A DNA stretch of 54,786 nucleotides from Parvularcula maris (GCF_024505085.1 NZ_JANIBC010000015.1:1-54786); one strand, 5' to 3'; positions 41,375 to 50,377 are shown, counted from the first letter of the stretch. A program made the numbers and translations. The notes: generated by a model from the sequence alone, not told the origin.

Positions 41375-44263
41375 ATGGCTCGCTACAACCCCGCCTCCGC
41401 TGAACCGAAATGGCAGAAGGCCTGGGACGACGCGAAAAGCTTCGAAGCCAAAGAGACGGGGGCGGAGAAATACTACGTCCTGGAGATGTTCCCCTACCCC
41501 TCAGGCAAGATCCATATCGGGCATGTGCGCAACTACGCCATGGGCGACGTCATCGCGCGCTACAAGAAGGCCCAAGGCTACGACGTTCTGCACCCGATGG
41601 GCTGGGACGCTTTCGGTCTGCCTGCGGAGAATGCGGCGCGGGACCAGGGCGGGCATCCGCGCGAGTGGACCTACGGCAATATTGCAGTGATGAAGGAGCA
41701 GCTCCAGCGCATGGGGCTGGCCATCGACTGGAGCCGCGAGTTCGCGACCTGCGATCCTGAGTACTACGTCCACCAACAAAAGCTGTTCCTGGAGTTCCTG
41801 GAGAAGGGTTTCGTCGAGCGTCGCGAGAGCCTAGTGAACTGGGACCCGGTGGAGATGACCGTGCTCGCCAACGAACAGGTGGTGGACGGCAAGGGCTGGC
41901 GCTCCGGCGCGCCGGTCGAGAAGAAGTCCATGGCCACCTGGTTCTTCAAGATCACCGACCGGGCCGACGACCTCCTCGCCGCCCTCGACGATGGCCGCCT
42001 CGAAGGCTGGCCCGCTCACGTCAAGGAAATGCAGAGGAACTGGATCGGCAAGTCCGAGGGGCTGAAGATGAGCTTCCCTCTGTCGGGGAATGATCTGCCC
42101 CAGGACAGCCTGCCGATCTACACGACCAGGCCCGACACGCTCTACGGCGCGAGCTTCCTGGGCGTCGCGCCCGATCATCCGCTGGCGAAGCACTACGCGT
42201 CAAGCGATCCCAAGGTGGCTGCCTTCGTCGCCGAGTGCGCGGCGCAGGGCACCTCCGAGGCCGATATCGAGAAGGCCGAGAAGAAGGGGGTGCCGCTGCC
42301 TATCACCGGACGCCATCCGTTCACGGATGAGGAGCTGCCGGTCTATGCCTGCAACTTCATCCTGATGCAGTACGGCACCGGCGCTATCTTCGCCTGCCCG
42401 GCCCATGACCAGCGCGACCTCGATTTCGCGCGGAAGTATGGGCTGCCGGTGAAGCCTGTCATCTCACCCGTCATCCCGGAAGGCGAAGCCTATCCGGGAC
42501 CCATGGACCAGGCATCTGATAACGGCTCCATGGGTCCCGGATCTTCGGCTACGCCTACGTCCGGGATGACGGATGATGGGAGAGTGGAGGCCTATACCGG
42601 CCCGGGCCACATGATCCACTCGGGCTTTCTCGACGGTAAGTCCACGGACGAAGCGCTGCCCAAGGCCATCGCGAAGATCGAAGAGATGGGCTGGGGCGAG
42701 GGCACCACGAACTACCGCCTGCGCGATTGGGGCCTCAGCCGTCAGCGCTACTGGGGCTGCCCGGTGCCGATCATCCACTGCGAGGCCTGCGGCGCCGTGC
42801 CCGTGCCGGAGCAGCAGCTGCCTGTCTCCCTGCCCGAGGTGGACCCGGAGGAGTTCAAGACCCCCGGCAACCCGCTGGACCGTGAAGGCGCGAGGGCCTG
42901 GCGCGAGACCCCTTGCCCCTCCTGCGACGGCCCGGCCCGCCGCGACACCGACACCATGGACACCTTCGTCGACAGCTCCTGGTACTATGCCCGCTTCGCC
43001 TCTCAGCCTACGGACAAGCCGGTGGACAAGGCCGAGGCCGATGCCTGGCTGCCGGTGCAGCAGTATATCGGCGGCATCGAGCACGCCATCCTCCACCTCC
43101 TCTACGCCCGCTACTTTATGCGTATGATGAAGGAGTGCGGCTATACGGAGCAGGACGAGCCGTTCACGAACCTCTTTACCCAGGGGATGGTGACGCATGA
43201 AGTGTACAAGGGTCGTTACATTACAGGCTTCGAAAGTTTTGTTTTCCCAGAGGATGTTGCTCCAAGAAGCACATTTTTCCGCAGTACTGATGAGGCTGAG
43301 AAGTATATCAATATCTGGAAAGAGGTCGTAGAACGCTCGAAAAGAGAGCAATACGAAGCTACTTCTTATTCAGGTGGCACAGATATCGATCCTTCCAAAA
43401 CCAAATTGGCGAAAGATCATCCCCTACTGAAAGTCGACCTGGACGCCTGCCTTTGGACGTATGACCAACAAAACTGGGAAACGGGGGATGGCAAGCCATA
43501 CATATGGGCGGGCGTAACACCGGTAGCCCGTTTCCCCATCGAAAAAATGTCCAAGTCCAAGAAGAACGTGGTCAACCCCATGGCCATGGCGGACGCTTAC
43601 GGCGCCGACGCCGTGCGCTTCTTCATGCTCTCGGACAGCCCGCCCGAGCGCGACGTGGAGTGGACCGAGGCAGGGGCTGAGGGCGCCTGGCGCTTCGCCA
43701 ACCGGGTCTATGAGACGGTGGAGAAGGGTCGTGGCCTCGCCTCCGCCGGTCAGCCTTCGGACGATCTGCCCGAGGCGCTTCTCGGCATCCGCAAGGCCGC
43801 GCACCGCACCGCCGCGGGCGTCACCGCCGATATCGAGCATTTCCGCTTCAACAAGGCCATCGCCCGCCTCTACGAGTTCCTCGGGACCCTGAAGGGCCTG
43901 AAGACCGAAGGCGATGCAGCGCCCGTGGCCGCCGAGGCGCTGACCTTCCTCACCCAGCTCACCGCCCCCTTCATGCCGCACCTCGCCGAGGAGTGCTGGG
44001 AGCTCTTAGGCCATGACGGCCTCTGCTGCGACGCGGCCTGGCCTTCCGTCAACGAAACGTTCCTCGAGGACGACACGGTCACCCTGCCTGTTCAGGTCAA
44101 CGGCAAGCGCCGGGGTGAGATCAAGGCGTCCAAGGATGCGTCCAAGGAGGACATCGAGGCCATGGCCCTAGCGCAGCCCGACGTGGCCCGCTTCATGGAG
44201 GGCAAGACGGTACGCAAGCTGATCGTCGTGCCCGGCCGCATCGTCAACGTGGTGGCAGGCTGA
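41375..44263 (+). CDS. leuS: Leucyl-tRNA synthetase with two insertions
   Basis: A 962-aa class I synthetase, about 100 residues longer than usual. HIGH is at 47-50 (GKIHIGHVRNYAMGD), the editing domain is in the middle, and KMSKS is at 724-728 (EKMSKSKKNV), with the anticodon-binding domain after. Two oddities stand out. Residues about 365-400 are encoded by a dispersed palindromic repeat inserted in frame. Residues about 607-723, between FTQGMV and KMSKS, are encoded by AT-rich DNA unlike the rest, and this leucine-specific region is some 70 residues longer than normal. The frame stays open and the catalytic motifs are intact. Confidence 0.96.
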   Translation: MARYNPASAEPKWQKAWDDAKSFEAKETGAEKYYVLEMFPYPSGKIHIGHVRNYAMGDVIARYKKAQGYDVLHPMGWDAFGLPAENAARDQGGHPREWTYGNIAVMKEQLQRMGLAIDWSREFATCDPEYYVHQQKLFLEFLEKGFVERRESLVNWDPVEMTVLANEQVVDGKGWRSGAPVEKKSMATWFFKITDRADDLLAALDDGRLEGWPAHVKEMQRNWIGKSEGLKMSFPLSGNDLPQDSLPIYTTRPDTLYGASFLGVAPDHPLAKHYASSDPKVAAFVAECAAQGTSEADIEKAEKKGVPLPITGRHPFTDEELPVYACNFILMQYGTGAIFACPAHDQRDLDFARKYGLPVKPVISPVIPEGEAYPGPMDQASDNGSMGPGSSATPTSGMTDDGRVEAYTGPGHMIHSGFLDGKSTDEALPKAIAKIEEMGWGEGTTNYRLRDWGLSRQRYWGCPVPIIHCEACGAVPVPEQQLPVSLPEVDPEEFKTPGNPLDREGARAWRETPCPSCDGPARRDTDTMDTFVDSSWYYARFASQPTDKPVDKAEADAWLPVQQYIGGIEHAILHLLYARYFMRMMKECGYTEQDEPFTNLFTQGMVTHEVYKGRYITGFESFVFPEDVAPRSTFFRSTDEAEKYINIWKEVVERSKREQYEATSYSGGTDIDPSKTKLAKDHPLLKVDLDACLWTYDQQNWETGDGKPYIWAGVTPVARFPIEKMSKSKKNVVNPMAMADAYGADAVRFFMLSDSPPERDVEWTEAGAEGAWRFANRVYETVEKGRGLASAGQPSDDLPEALLGIRKAAHRTAAGVTADIEHFRFNKAIARLYEFLGTLKGLKTEGDAAPVAAEALTFLTQLTAPFMPHLAEECWELLGHDGLCCDAAWPSVNETFLEDDTVTLPVQVNGKRRGEIKASKDASKEDIEAMALAQPDVARFMEGKTVRKLIVVPGRIVNVVAG
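42467..42572. repeat. RPE-like palindromic repeat inside leuS
   Basis: Begins CCCGTCATCCCGGA and ends TCCGGGATGACGG. The inner parts ATCCGGGACCCATGGAC and TCCATGGGTCCCGGAT are also inverted. A clearly related, non-coding copy is at 48223-48349. It encodes low-complexity residues such as MGPGSSATPTSG within leuS. Confidence 0.88.
43190..43540 (+). other. AT-rich segment of leuS
   Basis: About 350 bp of visibly lower GC, with codons rare elsewhere in the gene (AGA, TTT, GTT, ATA), coding for the stretch between FTQGMV and KMSKS. Composition returns to host-like GC right after KMSKS. This looks like intragenic transfer or a recombinant domain. Confidence 0.75.
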
Positions 44264-44892
44264 TGATCCGGTTTGCGCTTGCCCTATCCGCCGCCCTGCT
44301 GCTTTCCTCCTGCGGCTTCAAACCCCTCTACGCCGAGGTTCAGACGGCGGAGGGGGAGAGCCGGCTGTCCGACATCGATTTCCGCATCGTCCGTGCACCG
44401 GTACAGCCGCGCGACGTGATGATCGAGGCGCTGCAGAGGCGGTTCCGGGACACGGCGGCGGAGCCGCGCTACACGGCGAACATCGCTCTGCGTCAGCAGT
44501 CACAAGGCGTCGCGGTCAGCATCGACAGCAATGCCAGCCGCTTCAACTACAGCCTCTTCGCCACGGTGACGTACCGTGACAATCAGACCGGAGAGCAGCG
44601 CGTGCAGACCCTGCGCAGCATCGCCTCCTACGCGGTGGTGCCGGGGCTCTATGCCTCGCTGGTGGCGGAGGAGGACGCCGTTCGCCGGGCGACGCTAGAC
44701 CTCACACGGAAGATCGAGACCGATGCTGCGCTCTACGCCGCGGGCCAGGCGCCCCAGACCGCCAACGGCTCGCTGCTGCAGGGCAACGGCCAGACCGACA
44801 GCCTGCGCCAACTCGAGAACGAGGCCGACCGCCAGCGCGAGCTCGAAACCGAGGACGAAGACGTCGAGCTGATCACGGACCCGGTGCCGTGA
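44263..44892 (+). CDS. lptE: LPS assembly lipoprotein LptE
   Basis: A 209-aa lipoprotein with lipobox LLSSC followed by GFKPLYAE, the typical LptE mature start. The body fits LptE (RYTANIALRQQSQGVAVSIDSNASRFNYSLFATVTYRD). It plugs the LptD barrel and delivers LPS to the outer leaflet. The C-terminal 50 residues are Gln/Glu/Asp-rich and probably disordered. Its ATG shares one base with the leuS stop, and its end overlaps holA by 4 bases. Confidence 0.92.
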   Translation: MIRFALALSAALLLSSCGFKPLYAEVQTAEGESRLSDIDFRIVRAPVQPRDVMIEALQRRFRDTAAEPRYTANIALRQQSQGVAVSIDSNASRFNYSLFATVTYRDNQTGEQRVQTLRSIASYAVVPGLYASLVAEEDAVRRATLDLTRKIETDAALYAAGQAPQTANGSLLQGNGQTDSLRQLENEADRQRELETEDEDVELITDPVP

Positions 44893-45938
44893 CCGCCCTC
44901 AAGGGAGCGGCGCTGAAGCAGTTCCTGGAGGACCCGGCGCCGGGCGTGGTCTGTGCCTTGGTCTACGGTCCCGAGCAAGGGCTGGTGGCCGAACGGGCAC
45001 GGATGATCGCCAAGGCCGTCGCCGAGGATTTGGACGATCCCTGGCGATCGGTGACCCTATCCGATCAGGACGCCTCGGACGCGGCGAAGCTCACCGACGA
45101 GGCGGCCGCTCAGAGCTTCCTCGGCGGACGCCGAGCCATCCGTGTGCGAAGCGCCGGGCCGCAGCTTGCAGGCGCCGTGACCTCGCTCCTGACGGCGGCG
45201 GAGGCGGGGACGCTGCAGGGCGCCGGGCTGGTGGTGATCGAGGCGGGGGACCTGAAGAAGACCTCCGCCCTCAGGAAAGTCTGTGAGAAGAGCACCGCTG
45301 CTGCCGCCATCCCCTGCTACGCCGAGGGCGGGCGGGACGCGATGGCGGCGATCCGCCGTCAGCTTGCGGATGAAGACCTCACCATCGGCGACGAAGCGTT
45401 GATGCTGCTCTCTGTGGCCCTGGGGGAGAGCAGGGGGCTTCTGCGTCAGGAGGTGGAGAAGCTCATCCTCTACAAGGGGACCAGGGCGCAGCGCCAGAGT
45501 ACGGAAGAGGTGACCCCGGAAGATGTGCGCGACTGCCTCGCCGAGGTGGCCCAGGACGATGCGGGCGCGGCGCTGGCGGCGTTTTCGGGGCGCACTGCTC
45601 CGCTCTCCGACATTCTCTTCGGTGCCGAGGAGCTCGGCACATCGCCGGTGACCCTGCTCCGCCAGGCCCAGAACCGGGTGCTGCGCCTTCTGCCTGCCGC
45701 CAAAGCGATACAGTCCGGCGACAACGCTGCAGGCGCCATGCGCAAGATGAAACCGCCTGTCTTCTTCAAGGAGGAGGCGGAGACCAAGCGCCAGCTCGAA
45801 CGCTGGACGGCAGGCGGTCTCGAAGCGGCACTGACCAAGCTCTACGAAGCCGAGGCCGCGACCAAGATCACCGGCGCCCCCGCCCGCCTGATCGCCGAGC
45901 GGGCGCTGTTCGAGATCGCCAGGGGATCAGGGCGGTGA
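44889..45938 (+). CDS. holA: DNA polymerase III delta subunit
   Basis: A 349-aa clamp-loader subunit delta. N-terminal ATPase-like domain: CALVYGPEQGLVAERARMIA, SFLGGRRAIRVRSAG, LVVIEAGDLKKTSALRKVCE. Collar region with LRQAQNRVLRLLPAAKAI and a C-terminal helix bundle. It opens the beta clamp. The GTG start overlaps lptE by 4 bases (GTGA), and its own end overlaps trmD in the same way. This is the alphaproteobacterial leuS-lptE-holA order. Confidence 0.92.
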   Translation: MTALKGAALKQFLEDPAPGVVCALVYGPEQGLVAERARMIAKAVAEDLDDPWRSVTLSDQDASDAAKLTDEAAAQSFLGGRRAIRVRSAGPQLAGAVTSLLTAAEAGTLQGAGLVVIEAGDLKKTSALRKVCEKSTAAAAIPCYAEGGRDAMAAIRRQLADEDLTIGDEALMLLSVALGESRGLLRQEVEKLILYKGTRAQRQSTEEVTPEDVRDCLAEVAQDDAGAALAAFSGRTAPLSDILFGAEELGTSPVTLLRQAQNRVLRLLPAAKAIQSGDNAAGAMRKMKPPVFFKEEAETKRQLERWTAGGLEAALTKLYEAEAATKITGAPARLIAERALFEIARGSGR

Positions 45939-46663
45939 GCTGGCGGGCGGGGATCGTCAGCCTCTACCCCGATGCCTTTCCGGGACCCTTGGGTGTGGGC
46001 GTTTTGGGCCGTGGGCTGAAGGACGGGCTCTGGTCCTACGACGTTTATAACCCGCGGGACTTCGCCGGGGATAAGCACCGCACCGTCGATGACACCCCGG
46101 CGGGCGGCGGGCCTGGCATGGTCATGCGGGCCGACGTCCTTGCCCGAACCATCGACGCCGCCGAGAGCGTTCCGGGGCCGAAACTGCTGCTCAGCCCTCG
46201 CGGGCGGCCCTTCAGCCAGGCTAGAGCGCATGAGCTGGCCGAGGGGTCTGGCGCCCTCTTCGTCTGCGGCCGCTTCGAGGGGATCGACCAGCGGGTGATC
46301 GAGGCGCGGGGGCTCGAGGAGATCTCCCTTGGCGACTTCGTTCTGGCGGGGGGCGAGGTGGCCGCCATGGCCATGATCGAGGCTTGCGTGCGCCTCCTCC
46401 CCGGTGTACTGGGCGCCCCGGCCTCGCGGGAGGAGGAGAGCTTCGAGCAGAACCTGCTCGAGTATCCTCAGTTCACAAGGCCTAGGGAGTTTGAAGGGCG
46501 GCCCATCCCCGATGTGCTGCTCTCCGGCGACCACCAGAAGATCCACCAGTGGCGACGGGCAGAGGCCCTGACCCTGACGCGCGCGCGACGACCGGACTTG
46601 CTCGGGGAGGCTCCCCAAAGGGCGCGGTCCAATCCGCCGAATGAAGAGACGGACGAGACATGA
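45935..46663 (+). CDS. trmD: tRNA (guanine-37-N1)-methyltransferase
   Basis: A 242-aa TrmD of the SPOUT class. Motifs: [97 protein letters not shown] (trefoil-knot SAM site) and [14 protein letters not shown]. It methylates G37 next to the anticodon and prevents frameshifting. A GTG start overlaps holA by 4 bases, and the stop overlaps rplS by 4. Confidence 0.96.
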   Translation: MSWRAGIVSLYPDAFPGPLGVGVLGRGLKDGLWSYDVYNPRDFAGDKHRTVDDTPAGGGPGMVMRADVLARTIDAAESVPGPKLLLSPRGRPFSQARAHELAEGSGALFVCGRFEGIDQRVIEARGLEEISLGDFVLAGGEVAAMAMIEACVRLLPGVLGAPASREEESFEQNLLEYPQFTRPREFEGRPIPDVLLSGDHQKIHQWRRAEALTLTRARRPDLLGEAPQRARSNPPNEETDET

Positions 46664-47061
46664 ACATCATCCAGCAGCTCGAAGCCGAGCTGGCACAAGA
46701 GCTGAAACCCGAAGTCCCCGAATTCGCCCCCGGCGACACCGTGCGTGTCCAGGTGAAGGTGCGCGAGGGCCAGCGTGAGCGCCTCCAGGCCTTCGAAGGC
46801 GTCTGCATCGCCCGCTCCGGCGGCGGCATCAATGAGAGCTTCACCGTGCGCAAGATCAGCTTCGGCGAAGGCGTCGAGCGGGTCTTCCCGATCTACTCGC
46901 CCCTCGTGGACGCGATCGAGGTCGTGCGCCGAGGCAAGGTCCGCCGTGCCAAGCTCTACTACCTGCGCGGCCGCCAGGGCAAATCCGCCCGCATCGCCGA
47001 GAAGGTCGACACCAAGCGCCAGGCAGCAGCCGCCGCCAAGAAGGCGAAGAAGAAGGGCTGA
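46660..47061 (+). CDS. rplS: Ribosomal protein L19
   Basis: A 133-aa L19. The core [60 protein letters not shown] and [25 protein letters not shown] is complete. A lysine/alanine-rich tail follows ([12 protein letters not shown]). It sits at the 30S-50S interface. ATGA overlap with trmD shows tight coupling, and it ends the leuS-lptE-holA-trmD-rplS run. No clear terminator follows; a family D repeat begins 8 bases after the stop. Confidence 0.97.
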   Translation: MNIIQQLEAELAQELKPEVPEFAPGDTVRVQVKVREGQRERLQAFEGVCIARSGGGINESFTVRKISFGEGVERVFPIYSPLVDAIEVVRRGKVRRAKLYYLRGRQGKSARIAEKVDTKRQAAAAAKKAKKKG

Positions 47062-47068
47062 GCCCTTC

Positions 47069-47093
47069 AGGGCGGAAGGCGAAGCTTTCCGCC
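47069..47093. repeat. Repeat family D, single arm
   Basis: AGGGCGGAAGGCGAAGCTTT, then CCGCC, one substitution region away from the arm of the 33339-33411 hairpin. It starts just after rplS. Confidence 0.7.
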
Positions 47094-47162
47094 ACTCCCC
47101 CCGGATATCGAAGTCCGCTTCAAGCTCGGGCGGAAGATCGTTTGCGGCAGGGGCCTCACCTA

Positions 47163-47205
47163 CTAGAGCACCGGACTGTTCCAGGGAATCAGTCCGGTGC
47201 TCTAG
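47163..47205. repeat. CTAGAGC hairpin element 1
   Basis: CTAGAGCACCGGACT (47163-47177) and AGTCCGGTGCTCTAG (47191-47205) are perfect 15-bp inverted arms around 13 bases. CTAGAGC ends recur at 47346-47391. Confidence 0.8.
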
Positions 47206-47503
47206 CCGGTTCAACTTACCGGCTGATACCGGCGGTGAAGGTGGTCGTCCTCCAGTGCCCGAACGGCGGAAGCGCCTTCGCATTTCTCGAACCGTAGATG
47301 TCTGTTGACTACTCTCAAGACAAAACGTGTTCACCACGAATTATCCTAGAGCGTTTCGAACTCATTACGGTTCTTTTAACCCGCGCTCTAGCTGTTTGTT
47401 TTGTCGCATTTTAGAACCGCCGAACCGGTATTCCTTTCGGCTGAAAATATTCTAGACAAAAGATTAATATAGCCACTATGTTCCCCGACGAGGGGGACCG
47501 TCC
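47206..47503. other. Spacer before the VPLPA-CTERM gene
   Basis: AT-richer than its surroundings, without a supported gene. It contains the second CTAGAGC element (47346-47391) and a likely promoter zone (TAGACAAAAGATTAATATAG, 47452-47471) for the gene at 47504. Confidence 0.5.
47346..47391. repeat. CTAGAGC hairpin element 2
   Basis: CTAGAGCG at 47346-47353 and CGCTCTAG at 47384-47391 bound an AT-richer 30-bp centre. The CTAGAGC ends resemble intergenic mosaic repeats of rhizobia. Confidence 0.6.
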
Positions 47504-48067
47504 ATGATCAAATTCGCATTTGCCGCCGCCGCCATCAGCCTTGCCAGCCTTTCGGCCGCGTCCGCCGCCATCATGTACGACGAAGCCATCGATGGCGACA
47601 TATCCGGTACGACCGTCTTAGCGCTGAACCTCGGGTTGGGCACGAACGTCGTCACGGGTACGGTGACAGCCAATCTCGACGGCGAGACCGATGCCGACCT
47701 GTTTCAGATTTTCGGACTTGAAGATTTTGCGATCACATCTGCGACGTTCGTCGCGACCGTCGAGGGGACGGAAGGCGGCTTCGTGAACTCGAACGCCATT
47801 CCCGTGATCAGCGGCGGGACCCTTCAGGACCTGCTTGGCGCCGGCATCTCGCGAACCCTCGACCTGAGCACCCTGGCCACCGCGTTGATCCTAGTCGATG
47901 CACAAGGCTTGCCGCCCGGCTCGGACTTCCCGCGGGTCGTCAGCTACACGCTGACGATCAACGCGGCGCCTGTGCCCGTGCCCGCCGCCGGACTCCTCTT
48001 CGCTTCGGCCCTCGCGGGCGGCATCGCGGCGCGGCGGCGCAGGCGTCCGTTACCGCAGCCCGCCTGA
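47504..48067 (+). CDS. VPLPA-CTERM surface protein
   Basis: A 187-aa exported protein. The signal peptide ends ASA-AIM. A beta-rich middle (GTTVLALNLGLGTNVVTGTVTANLDGETDADLFQIFG) precedes a C-terminal sorting signal: VPVPAAGLLFASALAGGIAARRRRR, i.e. a VPxPA motif, a hydrophobic helix and an arginine cluster. This is a VPLPA-CTERM tail, recognised by exosortase-type transpeptidases. Such proteins are often secreted with exopolysaccharide. No exosortase gene is in the window. The gene is isolated among repeats. Confidence 0.85.
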   Translation: MIKFAFAAAAISLASLSAASAAIMYDEAIDGDISGTTVLALNLGLGTNVVTGTVTANLDGETDADLFQIFGLEDFAITSATFVATVEGTEGGFVNSNAIPVISGGTLQDLLGAGISRTLDLSTLATALILVDAQGLPPGSDFPRVVSYTLTINAAPVPVPAAGLLFASALAGGIAARRRRRPLPQPA

Positions 48068-48222
48068 ATGGAGAGGGCGGGTATCACGCCCCGCCGGTCG
48101 ATCAGCGTACAATATGTTCGCCGTAGGAGCAGGTCATTCCGCTCAGGCATTCTGACGGTAGCAACTCCTTTCTTTTTTCATTCCGGGGCGGCCACCTCTT
48201 CTGGGCCGTATGTCTCCTCCCC

Positions 48223-48349
48223 CCGTCATCCCGGACAGCGAAGCTGATCCGGGACCCATGGACAGGTGGTATTCGTTGTTCGGTCCGTTGCATTAGTGAA
48301 AGCTGACCGGTCCATGGGTCCCGGATAGCCTTCGGCTTCCGGGATGACG
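48223..48349. repeat. RPE-like palindromic repeat, intergenic copy
   Basis: Begins CCCGTCATCCCGGACAGCG and ends CTTCCGGGATGACG, with inner ATCCGGGACCCATGGAC and TCCATGGGTCCCGGAT. It has the same architecture as the copy inside leuS at 42467-42572, but with a longer, different centre. Confidence 0.88.
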
Positions 48350-48794
48350 TGAGAAGGCACACAGCACGATCATCCGCTTGGCGCGGACATAAGAAACAAA
48401 CGGGGACCCAGCGCGCGGCGCTGCCGCAGCTTGGGTGTGAAACTGTGAAAGGTGCTTTGGCATGAGGGAGGCCCATCTCCCTACGCCGCGCGCCAGCTTG
48501 GTAAGGCTCTGAACAGGGGCCAATCCTTAGCTCGCCCTGCTCGGGTCCAGCCTGCGGGTAGACGGTAAGCGGACGCGCCGCCCCCAGGACCACCCGCCCC
48601 GAAGCCTCACCAAGGCAGCAGACCGAGGTGGATGGCCACTGCTGTGGCCTTCTTCGCCTATATTCGGTCCCCCCGGACCGAACATTCCGCTGATCGCGGA
48701 CCGGCTACGAAGCCTCCCGCCCCGTGTGCCTGCTGCGATGGGCGGGGAAGATAAAAGAAGGGGAGAGGGCGGGGATAAGTTGGCCGCCGCCGCT

Positions 48795-48913
48795 GCCCCC
48801 TCCGCCCCTCCGGGGCACCTCCCCCATTCCATGGGGGAGGGAAGCAGTGACCGGCGTTGGCTTACTACTTCGCTCCCCCACTGGTGGGGGAGCTGCCGGT
48901 AGGCTGAGGGGGC
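48795..48913. repeat. REP family A, copy 5
   Basis: Inverted orientation: CCCCTCCGCCCCTCCGGGGCA, a CTCCCCCATTCCATGGGGGAG hairpin, then CTCCCCCACTGGTGGGGGAG and CTGCCGGTAGGCTGAGGGGGC. Confidence 0.85.
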
Positions 48914-48921
48914 GGGGGCGC

Positions 48922-48949
48922 GGCGAAAAGCCTCGCGTTCCGCCCTACG
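48922..48949. repeat. Repeat family D, single arm (inverted)
   Basis: GGCGAAAAGCCTCGCGTTCC, then GCCCTACG, an inverted and slightly diverged arm of the 33339-33411 hairpin. It directly follows REP family A copy 5. Confidence 0.65.
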
Positions 48950-49212
48950 GAAGAACCACCACTTCGTCTTCCCACGGCGTAGCGAAGCGGAGACCGTGGG
49001 ACCCAGCTCCTGCCCGCGACGCCTATCCTGCTGTTCGGAGATGGGTCCCATGGATCGCTGCGCGACCATGGGAAGGCGTCATTGAGAGCTGTAAGCTTTG
49101 AAGGCGAGTGGGGAACTGTAGGCCGGAACACAGTAGGTGATCCGCCGTGGCTCGGTTGCCCCCACGAACGGCGGCACGCTCCGCGAGCCGCCCTACGATG
49201 GTGCCGCCTCCG

Positions 49213-50181
49213 CTAGTACCGCTTCACCTCGTAGCCGCGGCGGCGGAGGTGGGTGGGGAGGCTCTCGTCTCCCACCATGTGGCCTGCGGGGATGGCGACG
49301 AGAAAGATGCCCTTCTCGTCGGTCAGCACGCGGTCGAGCTGCTGTGCCCAGGACTGGTGGCGCTCGATGATGACGCGCTCCTTCACCTGGGGCGGGGCGG
49401 CGTAGATGGGGCCGTTGAGGAGGAAGTCGAGGCGGTCGAGATCGCCCTCGTACCAGGCGCTGAGGATGTCGGCGTAGTAGGGCTGTCCCAGCGCCAGGCG
49501 TTCGAGGAGCGCGAGGAGGTAGGGGGCGTCCTCCTCGTCCCGGCCCGCCGCCTGCACGGCGAGCATATCCGCCGCGCTTTCGAGGTAGCGAAGGCGCTTG
49601 CCCCCCTCCACGGCCTCGCGGGCGATGACGATATCGAGCTGTCCTGCGGGATCGCCCCCCGCGGCGACCTGGGCGAGGGTCCGGCTCTGCACGGCGGCGA
49701 ACCAGGGGCGGAAGGTGCCAAACTCCGACGCGCTGGCGCCGATCGTGCTCAGGGCATCGGTGACCGTCTCCCGGTCGGAGCCCTTGTAGAGCTGGGTCAG
49801 GGTCTTGCCGGAGCGCAGCTCGGCGGTCTGGGCGACGACCACGCCCATGGAGCGCTGGCCCTCGCGGGAGATGAAGTCGGCCTCGAGGAAGACCGTGCTC
49901 GCCTGGCCGAAGGCGGCGCGCACGCCCTGGTTCTGCCAGTTCGTTCCCGGCGGGATGAGGGGCACCGTGCCGATCATGTAGACGATGGTGTCGGGGTCGC
50001 TGACCTCCCAGAGGGGGACGCGGCTCTCCTCGGTGACGGCGGAGGACAGGGTCTGCGGCCGCTCCTCCGCCGCGATGGGCAGGGTTCCTTTCGTCGCCGC
50101 AGGCTCCTGCGTGCCGCTCCCGTCGCCGCAGCTCGCAAGCGCGCCGAGAAGCGGAAGGAGAAGCAAAGCAAGCCTGGTCAT
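49213..50181 (-). CDS. TraB/GumN-family lipoprotein
   Basis: A 322-aa protein. The signal has lipobox GALASC. TraB/GumN hallmarks are seen: YMIGTVPLIPPGTNWQ (the GTxHxx position, here without the histidine), VFLEADF, and the C-terminal FLVAIPAGHMVGDESLPTHLRRRGYEVKRY. Members are predicted metalloproteases related to the Tiki family. Function here is unknown, and loss of the first GTxH histidine may weaken metal binding. The ATG at 50181 gives a normal signal peptide. A reading from 50277 adds an unlikely N-terminus. Confidence 0.85.
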   Translation of the reverse strand: MTRLALLLLPLLGALASCGDGSGTQEPAATKGTLPIAAEERPQTLSSAVTEESRVPLWEVSDPDTIVYMIGTVPLIPPGTNWQNQGVRAAFGQASTVFLEADFISREGQRSMGVVVAQTAELRSGKTLTQLYKGSDRETVTDALSTIGASASEFGTFRPWFAAVQSRTLAQVAAGGDPAGQLDIVIAREAVEGGKRLRYLESAADMLAVQAAGRDEEDAPYLLALLERLALGQPYYADILSAWYEGDLDRLDFLLNGPIYAAPPQVKERVIIERHQSWAQQLDRVLTDEKGIFLVAIPAGHMVGDESLPTHLRRRGYEVKRY

Positions 50182-50377
50182 CACGCCGGTCCGTCTGAAG
50201 CGTCCCACCTTGGGTAGGCAAGCATGGTTGTTCATTGATGAACAGGCCCGAAAGACAAGCGCTGCCGGTGACTGCAACGGTTTCTTCGGCTTCGTTGACG
50301 CCCGATAACCTTGTGCGTGGGCTGCTTAACAATATCGGCACGACTTGTCCGCTAGAAGGGTGACAGGAGAGAACATC

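Larger units (their letters stand above)
48068..49212. other. 1.1-kb repeat-rich intergenic region
   Basis: No open frame here has a credible start or family match. The stretch holds the RPE-like copy (48223-48349), REP family A copy 5 (48795-48913) and a family D arm (48922-48949). A perfect hairpin TTCGGTCC-CCCC-GGACCGAA lies at 48663-48682. The block 48380-48720 is not repetitive within this window and could hide an RNA gene, but no known RNA was recognised. Confidence 0.6.

Noticed and set aside
48102-49101. Several 120-180 codon open frames in the repeat-rich region
   Set aside because: They cross REP and RPE-like repeats, lack ribosome sites and show no family resemblance.
50300-50308. 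GCCCGATAA resembling a sigma-28 -10 element before the flagellin
   Set aside because: No TAAA-type -35 at the expected 15-base spacing; too weak to call a promoter.
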